Assembly: GCA_017560945.1 (NCBI GenBank)
Contig: JAFZDY010000003.1
Coordinates: 1 to 37,306 of the forward strand
Source: Bacteroidaceae bacterium
GTDB lineage: Bacteria; Bacteroidota; Bacteroidia; Bacteroidales; Bacteroidaceae
Reading direction: 5' to 3'
Length of the DNA stretch: 37,306 nucleotides
Position numbers and translations under genes: made by a program. A model generated the notes under the pieces. It made no database searches. It had not been told where the DNA came from and worked only from the letters and a program-made list of their open reading frames with translations. Positions 1 to 9,471 of the stretch are shown here, piece after piece. Position 1 is the first letter of the stretch, and each line of letters starts with the position of its first letter.

Positions 1-289
1 AATTAATTTTAGATACCCTCTTTTCTCCACATTGGTAGTTGGAAATAGAAGTATTATTATATATATATATAATATAATAAAATATATTTACATTTAATTC
101 TAAAATAATATGAGAGATAGTATGCATATTTAATTGTCACGAATTGTCACGTCACGCTAAGTTAGCTCCTCATTACCCACATCAACAGATCTCATCTATA
201 GTCTTAGGGGAATCATATTTTCTACCTCACTGGGGGAAAATATTTTTCCTCACGCACCAAAAAAAATGGCGTGAAATCCGCATCTAAAG
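1..289. other. AT-rich intergenic sequence, no gene seen
   Basis: No credible coding sequence here. The stretch 58-90 is almost pure A/T. Two tandem copies of AATTGTCACG lie at 132-151, followed by another TCACG. A small inverted repeat, GGAAAA-TA-TTTTCC, lies around 235-248. It could hold the promoter of a gene to the left of the window, but I see no box that decides this. Confidence 0.5.
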
Positions 290-324
290 CAAAAAAAGAG
301 GATGCCTGCAACGAGGCACCCTCT
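290..324 (-). terminator. Rho-independent terminator of the xylanase gene
   Basis: Read on the minus strand, AGAGGGTGCCT pairs with AGGCATCCTCT (one G-U wobble, six-base loop) at 297-324. A run of seven T residues follows. It lies 36 bp past the xylanase stop, the right place and direction to end that transcript. Confidence 0.8.
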
Positions 325-359
325 CTTTCTTAAATATATGATTTCTTTGGTGTTATAGG

Positions 360-3047
360 TTATTGTTGGTAGAACTTCTTGCCGTTCTTGATGACAATGC
401 CCTTGTAACTGTAATCAACCTGAACACCTGCGGGGGTGTAGAGACGGTCGTTGTACATACCATCAACGGTGATGGCGTCAATACCTGTGCTCTCGGTGCA
501 CTTGAGGTTCACCTTATCGATGTTACCCATAGCGGTATTGATGGTGAAACGGAGGATCTGTTGACCAGCCTCGAGGTTAGCACCCAATTTACCCTTCACT
601 ACTCGGTAGGTGTTCTTGTTACCTGTATTAGGTATTGTTACCTTGCACAAGTTGGTGATGGTACCGTCCTCGTTAACCAAACCAATGCTGAAGGTAGAAC
701 CTGTGACGGTAGAGGATACAGTAGCCTCGTACTCGTACACACCAGGATCGGTCACATTTACAGTGTACTCCATCCACTCGTTAGGCATGGTGTTACCTAC
801 TGCATAACCTCCACCAGTGACAGAGATGATGTCCAAACCTTCGTTGTCGGTACGATAACCTGTCTTACCTGAGTCGGTTGCATCCTTGTCGTAGAAGGTT
901 GACTCGTTACCACCCATATCGAAGTTCTCGGCCTCGATGACACCCGGCAAAGTGATGGCTCCGTTGAACGGCTTGCGTACATCGTTGGCACGGAGGGTGT
1001 AAGTTGACATTTGAGACTCGTATCCCTCGGCATCGTAAGCCATGGCACTTACATTGTATGATCTCTTCTCAGTAGGCGTAAACTCGATTTCGAAAGGAGC
1101 CTCGGTGAGTGTACCCTTCAATACATTGTCTACCAAAATCTTCACACTGGCAATGGTGCTTGTGGGTGAAGAGGCATCTACGGTGATGGTGGTGCTTTCG
1201 TTGACGATGGCGGGTGCGGGGTTAGCAGAGATGTTAACCTTGATGTCGTCGTCAATCTTCAGATGAGTGAACACAATCTTGTCGATGTTACAGCTGCTAC
1301 CAGTGATGTTCAAGCGGATGATCTGCTCGCCCTCTTCCAACTTCACTAACAAGCGACCAGTGATCTTACGATAGTTGTCCCAGTTGTTGGATGTAACACA
1401 GGGTACTGCCAACTTACTGGTCAAAGGAATGAGTTCGTCGTTCTTGTTCAATGAGAGGCTGAATGAAGAGTTTTCAGCACCTGTTGAAGCGGTGGCTTCG
1501 TAGGTGTAATAACCAGCCTTGGTCACATTTACAGTGTACTCGAGCCACTCACCTGAATTGGTGTAACCGATAGCATATCCACCGTTACCACTCACGATGT
1601 CTACACCACCTGTACCTGTGCGGTATGAGGTACCTTCGTTCTTGGTGTCAGAGTCGTGGTAAGAGATACCCTCAGCTCCGTCGTCGAAATTCTCGGCTTG
1701 CAATGTACCGGGCAATGTAGCAGGAGTTCCCTTGTAAGGTGTGCGGGGCTTGTAAACGGTGAATCCACCCAAACGCTCGTACTCAGAGCCATCGGTATTC
1801 ACTACCACTGCCTTCAAATCGTGACGTCCCAAAGCGGTGGGAGTGTACACGGTGTCGTAAGGAGCCTCGGTGAGTGTGCAATACAACTGGTTCTTTACAT
1901 AGAGGTCGATGTGGTCGATGGTCTTGGTCTTCATCTTTGCACGTACAGTGATAGGCAATGCTTCGTTTTGTGAAGCTGCGATTGTAGCGGGCTTGATGTA
2001 TACAGAAGCTTCCTTAACCATATTGGGGTAGGGGCTCTTGGCATTCTTCGCCGCGTCGCTCTGCATATACTCGCGCAACCATGTCATAGCGGGACGGTCT
2101 TCGCCATTTCTGATGATACCAGAGTTTCCATCGGTTGTCCATGTAGCGCCGTAGATGTATCCCCACAAGGTGATACCTGCGCAATAGTCAGCCTCCCACA
2201 TGTAAGGAATCTGCTCCTTATAACGTTGCAACTGGAGGGCGTCGTCGGTAGTACCGATATCGTACTCGGTGCTGTACATAGGCATCTTCAGTGCATTTTG
2301 AATTTCGGTCATTGCTGACTTGAAACTACTTACACTCATGTCGGTCAAGTCGTGTGACTGACATCCGTATGCATCGACAGGTGCACCTGCATCGCGCAAA
2401 ATCTTCACAAGGTTGATGAATTCAGTCTTTTGCCACTGGAAAGTGTTGTAATCATTATAAATAAGGATAGCATCCGGCCAACGCTCGTAAGCCATTTCAA
2501 ATGCCTTGATAATCCAGTCGTATCCAGTCTTTCCATCGCCACCAAGTGCATTCTTGTAAGGGGCAGGTGCGTGGCCGGGTACGGCTTCGTTCACTACGTC
2601 AATCATCTCGAGGTCGGGATATTTCTCCTTTACAGCATCCATCCACTCAACGATTTCCTTGTATTGATCGGTTGTAGAGAGGTTGTCCATCCAACTGGGG
2701 TACTGTGAACCCCATATCAATGTATGGAACTTGAAGGGGAAGCCGTGCTTCTTGGCATAGTTGTACGCATTGTTACATCCACCCCAATTGTACTGGTCGC
2801 GATTGCCTTCGATGGATGACCACTTCGATTCGTTTTCGGGTGTAATCTGGTCCCACAAGGTGTAATACTTCTCGCCACCAGACTCTACACTTCCGCGTGT
2901 GGTGATGTTACCCAAGAATTTATCAGGGTTCTGATTTAACTGAGCAACTGCATCCACTGAGGATAGCCACAGGGCAGAGGTCAACACACAAGCCGATAAA
3001 GTGCCTCGCCATTGGCGTCGGGTCATTCGTGTAAATTGTTTTTTCAT
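360..3047 (-). CDS. Secreted GH10 endo-1,4-beta-xylanase with two CBM6 modules
   Basis: This 895-residue protein is predicted to cut the xylan backbone outside the cytoplasm. A signal peptide covers about residues 1-35. The GH10 domain spans about 38-335: it has TPENESKW at 69-76, the acid/base Glu154 in DVVNEA, and the nucleophile Glu261 in STEYDI, where the family usually has TELD. Ig-like linkers (about 350-432 and 605-690) alternate with two CBM6-like carbohydrate-binding modules (about 445-597 and 697-845), each opening with LPG..(Q/E)AENFD. The last 40 residues (RLYTPAGV...GIVIKNGKKF) resemble the C-terminal tails of secreted Prevotella proteins, possibly a sorting signal. It stands alone with its own terminator; no SusC/SusD genes are adjacent. 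The GH10 call is firm; the preference for plain or decorated xylan is not visible. Confidence 0.93.
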   Translation of the reverse strand: MKKQFTRMTRRQWRGTLSACVLTSALWLSSVDAVAQLNQNPDKFLGNITTRGSVESGGEKYYTLWDQITPENESKWSSIEGNRDQYNWGGCNNAYNYAKKHGFPFKFHTLIWGSQYPSWMDNLSTTDQYKEIVEWMDAVKEKYPDLEMIDVVNEAVPGHAPAPYKNALGGDGKTGYDWIIKAFEMAYERWPDAILIYNDYNTFQWQKTEFINLVKILRDAGAPVDAYGCQSHDLTDMSVSSFKSAMTEIQNALKMPMYSTEYDIGTTDDALQLQRYKEQIPYMWEADYCAGITLWGYIYGATWTTDGNSGIIRNGEDRPAMTWLREYMQSDAAKNAKSPYPNMVKEASVYIKPATIAASQNEALPITVRAKMKTKTIDHIDLYVKNQLYCTLTEAPYDTVYTPTALGRHDLKAVVVNTDGSEYERLGGFTVYKPRTPYKGTPATLPGTLQAENFDDGAEGISYHDSDTKNEGTSYRTGTGGVDIVSGNGGYAIGYTNSGEWLEYTVNVTKAGYYTYEATASTGAENSSFSLSLNKNDELIPLTSKLAVPCVTSNNWDNYRKITGRLLVKLEEGEQIIRLNITGSSCNIDKIVFTHLKIDDDIKVNISANPAPAIVNESTTITVDASSPTSTIASVKILVDNVLKGTLTEAPFEIEFTPTEKRSYNVSAMAYDAEGYESQMSTYTLRANDVRKPFNGAITLPGVIEAENFDMGGNESTFYDKDATDSGKTGYRTDNEGLDIISVTGGGYAVGNTMPNEWMEYTVNVTDPGVYEYEATVSSTVTGSTFSIGLVNEDGTITNLCKVTIPNTGNKNTYRVVKGKLGANLEAGQQILRFTINTAMGNIDKVNLKCTESTGIDAITVDGMYNDRLYTPAGVQVDYSYKGIVIKNGKKFYQQ

Positions 3048-3102
3048 CCTGTTGTTGTTTAAAAGTTAATAAATTGAATTTGGTTTGTTTTAATGTTTGT
3101 TG

Positions 3103-3136
3103 CAAATATATAGAAAATAAAATATATGGTAACAAG
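3103..3136 (-). promoter_or_regulatory. Candidate promoter of the xylanase gene
   Basis: On the minus strand TATATTTG (3103-3110) matches the Bacteroidales -7 consensus TAnnTTTG, about 55 bp before the start codon. A partial -33 box, CTTG at 3133-3136, lies 22 bp further upstream, slightly beyond the usual 19-21. Confidence 0.5.
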
Positions 3137-3201
3137 AATTTGGAAATATTTCCATAATTAAACGTGTTGACAACAACTTGAAACATTTTTGGAAAGGAAA
3201 A

Positions 3202-3233
3202 CTTGGTTAAAACGGCAAAAAAGCGTATCTTCG
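3202..3233 (+). promoter_or_regulatory. Candidate promoter of the fetAB-like operon
   Basis: CTTG (3202-3205) is followed after 20 bp by TATCTTCG (3226-3233), one base from the Bacteroidales -7 consensus. This would leave a leader of about 190 nt before the ATPase gene at 3435. I see no clear riboswitch fold in the leader. Confidence 0.4.
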
Positions 3234-3434
3234 CCAACTGATTTATGTACGTGTGACCGATGGATGAAAAATCAACCCTTTCCCTCGTCGCTTTTGACTA
3301 AGGGACGAAAGGGGGCATCGGATGGTTTGAAATTTTTCCCTACCTGAAAAAACTTTTTATCAGACAGGGGAAGAAAAATGGGCAGGTTTTCGTACCTATG
3401 CACACACCAATTTTCATGATAAGACAAGACAAAG

Positions 3435-4073
3435 ATGCTACGGATTGAACACTTAGGAATACACTTCGGACAGACAGATATCCTCAAGGACGTGAACCTG
3501 CACGTGGGAAAAGGGGAACTCATCTGCCTCACAGGCCCTTCGGGATGTGGCAAGACTACGTTGCTGCGTGCCATCATGGGTTTCGTGTCCTCCTATCAAG
3601 GTAGCATTGTGGTGGACAATGTCCCCCTGAGTGCTCGCACGATAGAGTCCATCCGCCAACGCATAGGCTGGATGCCGCAAGGTCTGTCTCTACCCATCGA
3701 GTGGGTGAGCGAAATGGTGCGTCTGCCCTTTGACCTGCGCATCAACAAGGGTGTACACTACTCCGAGGAGAAGTTGCTCACATACTTCGACCAGTTAGGA
3801 CTTGAAAGAGGTGTTTTGTCAAAGCGCATACACGAGATTTCGGGCGGACAATGCCAACGCATCCTGCTCGCCATCACGGCCTTACAAGAAAAGCCTCTGC
3901 TCATCATCGATGAACCAACCTCGGCACTCGACAGTGCTTCCTCGCTACGTGCTTTGCAATTTGTGCAACAACTGGCCAGGGAGGAGGGGCGCACGATACT
4001 GGTCGTAAGCCACGACAAGCAATTCATGGAGGGATGCGACAAAGTGATGACCCTGCAATCAATAAACAATTAA
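3435..4073 (+). CDS. fetA: ABC transporter ATPase, FetA (YbbL) type
   Basis: A 212-residue stand-alone nucleotide-binding domain that would power export by the membrane protein encoded just downstream. It has Walker A GPSGCGKTT (34-42, Lys40), Q-loop Gln82, the signature variant ISGGQ (135-139), Walker B LLIIDE (155-160) and the switch His193 in VVSHD. The length is normal for small export ATPases. The specific call rests on the partner gene, a FetB/UPF0014 homologue 24 bp downstream, an arrangement like E. coli ybbL-ybbM (fetAB), reported to export iron and ease oxidative stress. Iron as substrate is by analogy only. Confidence 0.8.
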   Translation: MLRIEHLGIHFGQTDILKDVNLHVGKGELICLTGPSGCGKTTLLRAIMGFVSSYQGSIVVDNVPLSARTIESIRQRIGWMPQGLSLPIEWVSEMVRLPFDLRINKGVHYSEEKLLTYFDQLGLERGVLSKRIHEISGGQCQRILLAITALQEKPLLIIDEPTSALDSASSLRALQFVQQLAREEGRTILVVSHDKQFMEGCDKVMTLQSINN

Positions 4074-4097
4074 GAAGAAAGAGAGAGAGAAAAAAAG

Positions 4098-4880
4098 ATG
4101 ACCATAGACATCACATATTCAGGACTTGCCATAGGTATGTTGCTTCTGCTCGTACCCATCTATTTCCTTCATCGTTACAAGACGGGGTTGGTGAAGGCTA
4201 CCATAGTGGGAGCACTTCGCATGGTGGTGCAATTGTTCCTCATAGGTATGTACCTGAAGTACCTGTTCCTATGGGACAATCCATGGATAAACTTCCTGTG
4301 GGTGTTCATCATGGTGTACGTGGCTACCGAGACGGCACTTTCACGCACCCGACTCCGACGCGGCATATTGATGATTCCCCTCGCCATAGGATTTTTGGTG
4401 TCGGCCATCCTCGTAGGACTCTACTTCCTGGGCATTGTGCTCAAACTCGACAACATATTCGGAGCACAGTATATGATACCAATCTTCGGCATACTCATGG
4501 GCAACATGCTTTCGAGCAATGTGGTGGCACTCAATACGTTTTACTCAAACCTGGTGCGCGAGCAACAACTCTACTACTACCTGTTGGGCAACGGAGCGAC
4601 GCGACACGAGGCCATCTCGCCATTCGTTCGCGAAGCCATCATCAAGGCATTCAGCCCTGCCATTGCCAACATGGCGGTGATGGGACTTGTGGCATTGCCA
4701 GGTACCATGATTGGACAAATACTGGGAGGTTCGTCGCCCAATGTAGCCATCAAGTATCAGATGATGATCATTGTCATTACCGTGGCTGCCTCCATACTAT
4801 CGTTGATGATAACCCTGTGGTTGGGTGCACGAAAAACCTTTGACTCGTATGGATGTATCCGTCAAGTATTCAAGGAGTAA
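4098..4880 (+). CDS. fetB: ABC transporter permease, FetB (YbbM, UPF0014) family
   Basis: A 260-residue inner-membrane protein with about seven hydrophobic helices and little outside the membrane. The family-typical stretch GLVALPGTMIGQILGG followed by AIKYQMMI near residues 208-236 identifies it. The polar loop with GATRHEAISPFVREAI (about 165-185) is the likely coupling region facing the ATPase. It lies 24 bp after fetA and ends the two-gene operon. FetB is linked to iron efflux in E. coli; the substrate here is inferred. Confidence 0.82.
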   Translation: MTIDITYSGLAIGMLLLLVPIYFLHRYKTGLVKATIVGALRMVVQLFLIGMYLKYLFLWDNPWINFLWVFIMVYVATETALSRTRLRRGILMIPLAIGFLVSAILVGLYFLGIVLKLDNIFGAQYMIPIFGILMGNMLSSNVVALNTFYSNLVREQQLYYYLLGNGATRHEAISPFVREAIIKAFSPAIANMAVMGLVALPGTMIGQILGGSSPNVAIKYQMMIIVITVAASILSLMITLWLGARKTFDSYGCIRQVFKE

Positions 4881-4946
4881 TGCGATAAATGTCATAGAGA
4901 GTGGGGTAGGATCACCACACATTGCAAAGGCTTGAATCCCCTTGAT

Positions 4947-4966
4947 AAGTCCTGAAACAGGGACTT
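4947..4966 (+). other. Short hairpin downstream of fetB
   Basis: AAGTCCTG and CAGGGACTT pair with one bulged base around an AAA loop. It lies 66 bp past the fetB stop, but no T-run follows, so it is at best a weak terminator. The rest of 4881-5132 is A-rich leader for the next operon; I found no convincing -7 box in it. Confidence 0.3.
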
Positions 4967-5132
4967 TCGTGGCAAACATAATAAAACAATAATTAACAAA
5001 AAAAAGATAAACAGAAAAATAAACCTTTACAAAGATTTTTTATCATATTCGTGTATGATTGTATTAAAAAAGTTAACATCTACACACACGACTATTTGTT
5101 TACGACCAAAAAAAATTAAGTAATTATAAAAA

Positions 5133-6026
5133 ATGTCTATTGTAATCAAAAACCTAAATAAGGTGTATTCCAACGGACACCATGCCTTGAAGGATATCAA
5201 CTTGGAGATACCCTCGGGCATGTTTGGCTTGCTTGGGCCTAATGGTGCAGGAAAGAGTACACTTATGCGCATCCTGGTCGCTTTGATGGAGCCATCGAGC
5301 GGTGAGGTAGAAATGTATGGATGCAACCTGTTGAAGGAGCGCCGCGAAGTAAGACGTTTGTTGGGATATTTGCCACAGGACTTCCGCTTCTTTGCGAAGT
5401 ACAAGGTAATCGAGTATCTGGATTATGCTGCTCGTCTTTCAGGAATGGACGACAATCGGAAACGAAAGAAAGCCGTGGCAGACATGCTCGAGCAGGTAGG
5501 ACTATATGAAGTGCGCGAACGCTATGCATCCAAGTTATCGGGTGGTATGAAACGTCGATTGGGTATTGCGCAAGCATTGATTCACGAGCCCAAAGTGATT
5601 ATCGTAGACGAGCCTACAACAGGTCTTGACCCCGAGGAACGCATCCGATTCCGTAACCTCCTGACTCAGGTGAGTGGAAACGATATCACCATCATCCTAT
5701 CCACACACATCGTAGGAGACATCAGTAGTTCGTGTGTAAACATGGCTCTGTTGAACAAGGGTGAAGTATCCTTCAGAGGTTCACCTGAGGAGATGCTACA
5801 AAGAGCCGAAGGAAAGGTTTGGCGACTGACAGTAAGTAATGACGATTACAAGCAGATAAGTCGCGAATACCCCGTAATCTCTACCATCCCACGTGGACGT
5901 AAATGGGAAATTCAAGTGGTGGCTGATGAACTGAAAGGTTTTGAAGCCGAACAGTTCCCTCCCAATTTGGAGCACGCCTATGTGTACTTCATGGAGAACA
6001 AATTGGACTTGTGGATGAATGATTGA
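5133..6026 (+). CDS. ABC transporter ATPase, first gene of the hybrid ABC/RND cluster
   Basis: A 297-residue ABC-2-type ATPase. Motifs: Walker A GPNGAGKST (35-43, Lys41), Q-loop Gln82, signature LSGGM (135-139), Walker B VIIVDE (155-160) and His192 in the switch. Residues after about 215 form a C-terminal extension that ends in NLEHAYVYFME, as in drug- and lipid-export ATPases. Its permease follows with the next in-frame ATG 29 bp downstream. It is clearly paralogous to the ATPase part of the fusion gene at 15492-20186: both share GMFGLLGPNGAGKST, GLDPxERIRFRNLL, and a close match over STHI(V/I)xDIxSSC. It probably energises the permease at 6056; the substrate is unknown. Confidence 0.9.
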   Translation: MSIVIKNLNKVYSNGHHALKDINLEIPSGMFGLLGPNGAGKSTLMRILVALMEPSSGEVEMYGCNLLKERREVRRLLGYLPQDFRFFAKYKVIEYLDYAARLSGMDDNRKRKKAVADMLEQVGLYEVRERYASKLSGGMKRRLGIAQALIHEPKVIIVDEPTTGLDPEERIRFRNLLTQVSGNDITIILSTHIVGDISSSCVNMALLNKGEVSFRGSPEEMLQRAEGKVWRLTVSNDDYKQISREYPVISTIPRGRKWEIQVVADELKGFEAEQFPPNLEHAYVYFMENKLDLWMND

Positions 6027-6055
6027 AAACCTTAAAAAGAGAGAGAAAAGAATAT

Positions 6056-9000
6056 ATGACCTTTCTGAACAACATATTATCGGTAGCAAAATACGAATCA
6101 AAGTTACTTAAACGCAGTTGGTTCTTCAAAGTATTTAGTGTGCTATCTGTGTCGCTGATAGCGTTTGTATCGGTGACAATCATGCAAACACAAAAGTTTG
6201 CTTTCACTTGCATACCTTCAATGGCAGCCTATAACCTGATGCTCTACTTCAATGTAGCACAGGCCATTGTATCGATTTTCCTGGCTTCGGAATATCTAAA
6301 GCGCGACAAGCAATTGGATACATCCGAAGTTTTCTATGTACGTCCGCTGAGCAATGCTGAGTATTTGCTTGGCAAAATGTGGGGTACGATACAGGTATTC
6401 ATATTGCTGAACTTACTGGTAATGATAGTAGCACTGACCGTATGCTACATCTACATACCCGAGAGTGTGTCACCCCTCAGTTTCGTAATGTACTTCTTCA
6501 TCCTGAATCTACCTACGTTGATTTACATTATCGGTCTTAGTACATTGATGATGTTATTGGTGAAGAATCAGGCACTTACGTTTGTAATACTACTGGGATA
6601 CATCGGTCTTACCCTCTTCTACATTGGTGACAAATGTTACTACTTGTTTGACTACATAGGCTTCAACATCCCCTTGTTGGAATCTACAATCACAGGGTTT
6701 GCCGACCTTCAATCATTGATCGTTCACCGAGTGCTATATCTGTTGTTAGGTATAGGATTCATCCTGTGTAGCATCTCGCTTTTCCGTCGATTGCCCAACT
6801 CTCCTCGCGCTCTTTATCCATGGCGTGCGGCTGCTACCATCTTCTTGTTGGGTGGTTTTGCATGTGGAGGATATCACGTAAGCAGATACATACAGAAAGA
6901 GAACTTCCAACAAGAAATGATAGCGCTAAACAACCGCTATGCAAGTGATCCTAAGATGGAGATTGACTCGTGCTCAATAGAAGTGGTACAAAACAAAGAT
7001 GTGTTACACTTTGAGACCCACATTGTAGCAACTCCTGTAAAAAAGGCTTCGGTATTTACCTTCACACTTAACCCAGGTTTTGAAGTGAAATCGGCTACCA
7101 TGGAAGGTTCTCCATTGACATTCAAGAGAGAAAGCCACCTTCTGTGGTTAGAATTCCCCAAGGAGATAGCTGATGATGAAACTGTACGATTCACACTTGA
7201 GTATGAGGGAATTGCCGACGAGAGAATCTGCTACCTCTACATTCCTGAAGAGTTGTTGATTGAACAAGAAAAGTTCATGAATACATTCAATGTAGGGAAA
7301 CGCTATCTATATCAGACAGAGGACTATACATTGCTCACACCCGAATCATACTGGTATCCAAGACCTGGTGTATGTTATAGCGATGAAAATCCTGATTGGC
7401 AACAAAGTTATTTCACAAGTTTCCAAATGAATGTAAAACCAAATCCTGGTTTGGTAGCCATTTCACAAGGAGAAAGAACAATGAGCAACGACTCGATGAC
7501 CGTATCTTTCAAACCTGAATATCCGTTGCAATCGTTGTCTTTGATCATCGGACACTACAACGATGTATCTGTGGAAGTAGACAACACACTCTACTCTGTT
7601 TGGTACCTCGATGGACATGGCTCTTTCATAAATGAATTTACTCTCATCAAGGATACTATACCATCTATCATCAGAGACGTAAGATTTGATTACGAAGAAT
7701 TGGTGGAGATGGAGTATCCATTCAATCGATTCTCTATTGTGGAAACACCCGCACACCTTTCGAGTTACACACGTGCATGGACAGGTGCACAGGAGAAGAT
7801 GCAACCCGAAATGGTGCTGGTACCCGAGCGAATGTACAACAACTGGCGATTCAACATCAAAGGACTCAAAGAAAGCCGCAAATCCGAGAATCGTGGCGGA
7901 AGAGCACGTGGAGGAGGTGGCGGAAGACGTCAACAGAACATGACCGACGAGGAAATAGAAATGCAAATCTTCCGTGATATGCTTAGTTTCATGAGAGAAA
8001 CCAACGCGGGCATGAGTTTCCAAAGAGGTCAAATGGGACGTAATACTATCACCACAAAGGAGAGCCCTTATTACATCTTTGCACAGATGTACAACTTCAG
8101 ATACAACATTTACTCTACCGAGTGGCCAGTGGCTAACCGAATGATAGAACTGATGCTACAAGGCAATCAACAAACTAATAACTGGTTGAGAAATGTAAAT
8201 GGACTTAGCAATGATGAGAAGTCACTGATGTTGATGCAAAGATACTCATTCAAGGAGGTTCAAAACTTGACTGATCATCGTGATTTGCTGAACAATTTAA
8301 TTAAGTTGCAAGGCAAAAAACTTTTCCTCGATGCTGAGAGAAAGATGGGTGTGCAAGCATTCAAAGACACTTTGTTTGCTCACATCAAGACTAATGCATT
8401 CAAAAATCTTTCATTCGAGGCACTATTGGATACATTAGAAATGATTAGCCACACACAACTGAAGAATCAAATATCAGATTGGAATCACCCAACTGAATTG
8501 ACTGAATTCATGATAGGTACTCCCAGTGTTACCAAGATTGAGACTGAAACTATGGAGATTTATCAAGCAGAAATCATCATCTCCAACCTGTCTAATCAAC
8601 CTGGTAGCATCAATATGAAATTGGAATTCTGGTCAGAAGGTAATAATGGAAATTCCGATTATCAGATATTCGATGGTGAAGAAAAACCTGTTGAATGGAT
8701 TGTAGATTTCAAACCACACGAGACAAAACGTATCGTGACACATTGGGAAGAAAATCCTGGTACATTTATTATCAATACCCTCTTCTCTAAGAATCTGCCT
8801 GTACAAGTAACCTCTCGTAACCAACGAGTTGAGGAGGTTTACGTCCTTACTCCCGAAGGAGAATATACTTTGTCTGAGGACTTCATGTATGACAAAGAAG
8901 AAGTGATAGTAGACAATGAGGATGAAGCCCTATTCACTCTGTCCACACCTCCGCCTTCAGGATATTTGGGAGAATGGATTACCAAGGATAGTGAAGAAGA

Positions 9001-9436
9001 AGAGTTCAAATACATAGGTATTAGTGAGTGGCAAGCACCTGCCAGATGGACATCTACTACAGATCAAAACTACTACGGACGCTCTATACGTTCGGCTGTA
9101 CATATCCGCGCAGGAAAGGGTACTCAGTATGCCCAGTGGAAGATTCCCGTACCCAACGCTGGACGATACGAATTGTATTACCATGTACGTCGTCCTGAAC
9201 AATTGAGACGCGAAAATCGCTGGGGACGAATCAAGTACTTATACAATTTTACTGTTAAATCGGAAAATGACGATTACGAAGAGAAAGCAGAATTGGATAT
9301 GCGTAGAGCTGATGAAGGTTGGAATCTAATCGGCACCTATGGACTGACTGGAGATACGTTAATCGTAAGACTGACAGATAAAAGTGAACTGAATATGATA
9401 GCCGCTGACGCGGTAAAATTGGTGAAGAAGAATTAA
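6056..9436 (+). CDS. ABC permease with large periplasmic M1-peptidase-like and golvesin-like domains
   Basis: An 1126-residue protein. I chose ATG 6056 over the in-frame TTG at 6023, which overlaps the previous stop and adds 11 polar residues. Seven hydrophobic helices (about 24-43, 60-79, 108-134, 143-168, 172-190, 222-243, 257-275) form an ABC-2-like membrane part. The odd number places the remaining 850 residues in the periplasm. About 290-870 resembles the M1-aminopeptidase-like part of the Bacteroidetes 'permease/M1' proteins (for example YPFNRFSIVETP near 551), but no HEXXH zinc motif and no GxMEN motif is present, so it is probably not an active peptidase. A Gly/Arg-rich stretch lies near 605-625. 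About 986-1126 looks like a golvesin C-terminal-like beta-sandwich. It lies between its ATPase and a TolC gene. Confidence 0.8.
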   Translation: MTFLNNILSVAKYESKLLKRSWFFKVFSVLSVSLIAFVSVTIMQTQKFAFTCIPSMAAYNLMLYFNVAQAIVSIFLASEYLKRDKQLDTSEVFYVRPLSNAEYLLGKMWGTIQVFILLNLLVMIVALTVCYIYIPESVSPLSFVMYFFILNLPTLIYIIGLSTLMMLLVKNQALTFVILLGYIGLTLFYIGDKCYYLFDYIGFNIPLLESTITGFADLQSLIVHRVLYLLLGIGFILCSISLFRRLPNSPRALYPWRAAATIFLLGGFACGGYHVSRYIQKENFQQEMIALNNRYASDPKMEIDSCSIEVVQNKDVLHFETHIVATPVKKASVFTFTLNPGFEVKSATMEGSPLTFKRESHLLWLEFPKEIADDETVRFTLEYEGIADERICYLYIPEELLIEQEKFMNTFNVGKRYLYQTEDYTLLTPESYWYPRPGVCYSDENPDWQQSYFTSFQMNVKPNPGLVAISQGERTMSNDSMTVSFKPEYPLQSLSLIIGHYNDVSVEVDNTLYSVWYLDGHGSFINEFTLIKDTIPSIIRDVRFDYEELVEMEYPFNRFSIVETPAHLSSYTRAWTGAQEKMQPEMVLVPERMYNNWRFNIKGLKESRKSENRGGRARGGGGGRRQQNMTDEEIEMQIFRDMLSFMRETNAGMSFQRGQMGRNTITTKESPYYIFAQMYNFRYNIYSTEWPVANRMIELMLQGNQQTNNWLRNVNGLSNDEKSLMLMQRYSFKEVQNLTDHRDLLNNLIKLQGKKLFLDAERKMGVQAFKDTLFAHIKTNAFKNLSFEALLDTLEMISHTQLKNQISDWNHPTELTEFMIGTPSVTKIETETMEIYQAEIIISNLSNQPGSINMKLEFWSEGNNGNSDYQIFDGEEKPVEWIVDFKPHETKRIVTHWEENPGTFIINTLFSKNLPVQVTSRNQRVEEVYVLTPEGEYTLSEDFMYDKEEVIVDNEDEALFTLSTPPPSGYLGEWITKDSEEEEFKYIGISEWQAPARWTSTTDQNYYGRSIRSAVHIRAGKGTQYAQWKIPVPNAGRYELYYHVRRPEQLRRENRWGRIKYLYNFTVKSENDDYEEKAELDMRRADEGWNLIGTYGLTGDTLIVRLTDKSELNMIAADAVKLVKKN

Positions 9437-9471
9437 ATATTTAACGAATTAACAACAAAAACTTAAAATAT

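Noticed and set aside
1-359. Small gene or RNA at the left edge
   Set aside because: Only the xylanase terminator and A/T-rich sequence with a two-copy AATTGTCACG repeat are visible; no start codon with coding character.
4034-4843. 269-codon open frame overlapping fetB in another frame
   Set aside because: Its translation is rich in His, Arg and Thr with no membrane or domain pattern, while the overlapping frame is a clear FetB protein.
4947-4966. Firm terminator for fetAB
   Set aside because: The hairpin is short, has a bulge, and is followed by TCGTGG rather than a T-run.
6023-6055. TTG start 33 bp upstream of the chosen start of the large permease
   Set aside because: It overlaps the previous stop, adds 11 charged residues before the membrane helices, and a normal ATG follows at 6056.
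6056-9436. Active M1 aminopeptidase
   Set aside because: No HEXXH or GxMEN motif exists in the full protein; nearby strings such as HETKRIVTH do not fit the zinc motif.
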